Origin: Candidatus Rifleibacteriota bacterium
GTDB taxonomy: Bacteria; Riflebacteria; Ozemobacteria; Ozemobacterales; Ozemobacteraceae
Direction: 5' to 3'
Assembly (NCBI GenBank): GCA_029564115.1
Contig: JAKQQP010000384.1
Location: forward strand, 62,001 to 126,000
Length of the DNA: 64,000 bases
Numbering within the stretch: position 1 is the stretch's first letter; each line of letters begins with the position of its first letter. The notes below the pieces were generated by a model. That model did no database searches. It was not told the DNA's origin and worked only from the letters and a program-made list of their open reading frames with translations. The position numbers and the translations under genes are program-made. Positions 62,290 through 64,000 of the stretch are shown here, piece after piece.

Positions 62290-63395
62290 GCTGTTTCGGC
62301 AAATATTCTGGCGTGTTCCTGCATTGATTTTTCCCAGGTGAATAACGATGCCCGCTCAACCAGCTTTTTTTTGATCTGTTGCCGGTCGAGTTCAACCGCC
62401 TTTCGCATGGCTTCGGCAAGTGACTTTGCATTGAAAGGCTCGGCATAAATGCCGGTTTCGCCACATATTTCCGGCATTGGCCCGGTATTCATGGCGACGA
62501 CCGGGCAGCCACAGGCCATGGCTTCGAGCAGAATGATCGATGAAGATTCACACCAGGAAGGCGAAACCATGGCGGTTGCGTGAGAATACCACTGCGGCAG
62601 CTCATCATAGGGAATCGCATCGAGAAAGGTTATTCGCTCTGTAAGGTTCAGTTCAATGATGCGCTGGCTGACTTTTCGTGCATGACCGCTGTCGAAGGTT
62701 CTGCCTGCGACAAAAAGCCGGGGTAGTTCTGGGTCGATATGCATCGCTTCTACCAGGTATTCAAGCCCTTTGTATACATACAGACTCGAGACAAACAGCA
62801 GGTAAGGGGCCTCGCCGCAGCTGGCTGGTTTTTTAAATGATCCACAAAACGCTGGGTCGAGGCCGTGGTATGCGACTTCGGGTCGTGTTTGCGGAACCCA
62901 TTTCTGCAGCAGTTTCACTGAATCGTTGGAGAGAGCGATAACAGCGTGGCTTTTTCTGGCTGCAAAAAGGGTCAGCTTCTGCAGCAGCAGCATTTGCAAA
63001 AATTTGGGAGCTGGTTCGTATTTTTTTAGAAGGTAAAGAACTTTCGGCGTCAGTGGCGCAACGTTTTGAAGCATTACCGCAACTGGGATGCCCGGATTTC
63101 TGAAGGGGATTATGTTGGCGACGCAGTAGAGCAGGTCGGCTTTCCAGCTGTGGCAAAGGTCTATCAACGCCGTGTTTTCCCAGAGGAATCTTTTGAAGAC
63201 ATTACCGGAAGCTTCAGGAATCGTTTTTAATTCAAGGTTGGGGTGTTGTGAAATTTCGATTGGCAGTTTGATGTCTGGGATTACCGCCAGAAACTGGTCG
63301 TCAGGGCATATTGCAGGAAGAATCCGCAGCAGGTTGATCAGATAGGAAACCCCGCCGCCGGCTCTGGCTGAAACTGCGTTTATAAGTATTCGCAT
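62268..63395 (-). CDS. GT4-family glycosyltransferase
   Basis: 375 residues, GT-B fold. N-terminal GGGVSYLINLLRILP (loop for acceptor/UDP), middle SNDSVKLLQKW, C-terminal nucleotide-sugar domain with LLFVSSLYVYKGLEYLVEA and the E-x7-E motif in PSWCESSSIILLEAMACGCPVVA. Transfers a sugar onto an envelope glycan; acceptor not known. ATG 63395, poor ribosome site. The last residues (KPGKSC) are encoded by one arm of the terminator hairpin. Confidence 0.9.
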   Translation of the reverse strand: MRILINAVSARAGGGVSYLINLLRILPAICPDDQFLAVIPDIKLPIEISQHPNLELKTIPEASGNVFKRFLWENTALIDLCHSWKADLLYCVANIIPFRNPGIPVAVMLQNVAPLTPKVLYLLKKYEPAPKFLQMLLLQKLTLFAARKSHAVIALSNDSVKLLQKWVPQTRPEVAYHGLDPAFCGSFKKPASCGEAPYLLFVSSLYVYKGLEYLVEAMHIDPELPRLFVAGRTFDSGHARKVSQRIIELNLTERITFLDAIPYDELPQWYSHATAMVSPSWCESSSIILLEAMACGCPVVAMNTGPMPEICGETGIYAEPFNAKSLAEAMRKAVELDRQQIKKKLVERASLFTWEKSMQEHARIFAETAKPGKSC

Positions 63396-63429
63396 GCTTT
63401 GGATTATAGCCTTTTGATTGAAGTTACTG

Positions 63430-63466
63430 CAAATAAAACAGGCCGCCCCGCAATGTGGGCGGCCTG
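63430..63466 (-). terminator. Terminator of the helix-hairpin-helix gene
   Basis: CAGGCCGCCC (63439-63448) pairs with GGGCGGCCTG (63457-63466); on the minus strand TTTTATTTGC follows. It is 15 nt after the stop at 63481. Confidence 0.85.
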
Positions 63467-63480
63467 CCTGGAAATGGCTG

Positions 63481-64000
63481 TTATCTGGCCATCTTGGCGA
63501 TATCTTCGGGCCACAGAGCCAGTGACTGTTCTTTATACTGGGCTATGGCATCGGCTTTCGAGTGATCATAAGGAGTCAGGTTAAGAACAGCGTTGTATTT
63601 GGCAAAGCGTTCGTCGCCAACAACGCTTTTGATGATCGAAACCGGGTTGCCTTTGAAAAAGTGCTTTTCTTCGCGGGCTTTTACCAGTTTGGCAGCATCA
63701 GCTTCGGCAAAACCGATCATTCTGAACATTTCGACAGTGGCCGTATTCAGGTCGAGTCTGAATTCATAGAACTTGTCTTTTTTGCCGAAAGACTTCGCCA
63801 TGACTCTTTTGGCCTTGCTTGTTTCTTTCTGCATCTGGGTCAGGTTGATCTTGCCGGCGAACCACATCTGCGGCCCGACATTGGCGAAGATTTTGTCAGT
63901 TTTCATCGCTTCGGCAAACAGCCCTTCGGTATATGCTTTATACTGGCTTCTGGCTTTGTCGAAGTCGGCTTTGCTGATTTTCTTCTGGGTGTAGGCAACC
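63481..64000 (-). CDS. Helix-hairpin-helix protein, 5' end beyond the window
   Basis: At least 173 codons, open to the window edge without an upstream stop. A first part rich in Lys and Phe (SKADFDKARSQYKAYTEGLF) precedes a ComEA-like helix-hairpin-helix segment: LDLNTATVEMFRMIGFAEADAAKLVKARE, here spanning about 52 to 80 residues after the ATG at 63906, then FKGNPVSIIKSVVGDERFAKY. ComEA-type domains bind DNA, but this one may be structural only. The ATG at 63906 is internal. Start and signal peptide cannot be seen. Confidence 0.7.
   Translation of the reverse strand, partial: VAYTQKKISKADFDKARSQYKAYTEGLFAEAMKTDKIFANVGPQMWFAGKINLTQMQKETSKAKRVMAKSFGKKDKFYEFRLDLNTATVEMFRMIGFAEADAAKLVKAREEKHFFKGNPVSIIKSVVGDERFAKYNAVLNLTPYDHSKADAIAQYKEQSLALWPEDIAKMAR

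Noticed and set aside
1..64000. tRNA, rRNA, transposase or phage genes
   Set aside because: Intergenic regions were read for cloverleaf or IS ends; none could be supported. A dedicated tRNA/Rfam scan would be decisive.

Overview
The window is gene-dense chromosomal DNA of moderate G+C from a Gram-negative bacterium. Several genes encode proteins with signal peptides or a lipobox, there is an inner-membrane RND pump with a periplasmic adaptor, and two large hybrid histidine kinases are present. I see no rRNA, tRNA, phage, insertion sequence or CRISPR array. No gene fixes the lineage. The mixture (eukaryote-like large IleS, RanBP2-type zinc fingers in a membrane protein, NHL, HEAT and TPR proteins, CCATCCGTG-type intergenic repeats) fits an uncultivated deep-branching phylum better than a well-studied group, but that is inference.

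Layout. 1-3.7 kb: nitrogen assimilation, with glnA and an unknown gene divergent from asnA. 3.7-7.1 kb: a tight three-gene operon (small LDPGTGS membrane protein, methyltransferase, membrane-anchored sulfatase-type enzyme) behind a good promoter. 7.1-13.2 kb: YkvA-like protein, HAD hydrolase, YhbY, a 1144-residue hybrid kinase, a dual-specificity phosphatase whose gene end overlaps the kinase gene, and a membrane protein of unknown role. 13.3-19.7 kb: an MFS exporter, then a TetR-controlled adaptor/RND operon with a palindromic operator just after its -10 box. 19.7-25.2 kb: exported 2H phosphoesterase, TrhP-like U32 protein, GNAT, methyltransferase and an exported AGQ-repeat protein. 25.2-28.8 kb: GT87 glycosyltransferase and an NfeD/flotillin pair. 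28.9-40.9 kb: an apparent six-gene minus-strand unit, mtnA, class II aldolase, ileS, dnaN, HEAT/zinc-ribbon protein, giant PhnD-sensor hybrid kinase.

41-53 kb: an array of five 46-bp repeats, an NHL-repeat protein, a RanBP2-finger membrane protein, a spermidine-synthase-like membrane fusion, a lipoprotein, a DAACS symporter, an exported 904-residue protein with no family I recognise, and a TPR/HEAT protein. 53.4-57.4 kb: a three-subunit xanthine-dehydrogenase-type molybdenum enzyme whose large subunit has a histone-like basic tail. 57.5-64 kb: a BepA/Oma1-like M48 protease with two extra C-terminal domains, a PhoA-type phosphatase overlapping a 53-residue membrane CXXC protein and a polyferredoxin, two small genes, a GT4 glycosyltransferase and a truncated helix-hairpin-helix protein.

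Strongest candidates for undescribed biology are the 904-residue exported protein, the LDPGTGS/methyltransferase/sulfatase operon, the phosphatase/CXXC/polyferredoxin unit, and the tailed molybdenum enzyme. Convergent genes here repeatedly share one bidirectional terminator, in places with a stop codon inside the hairpin.
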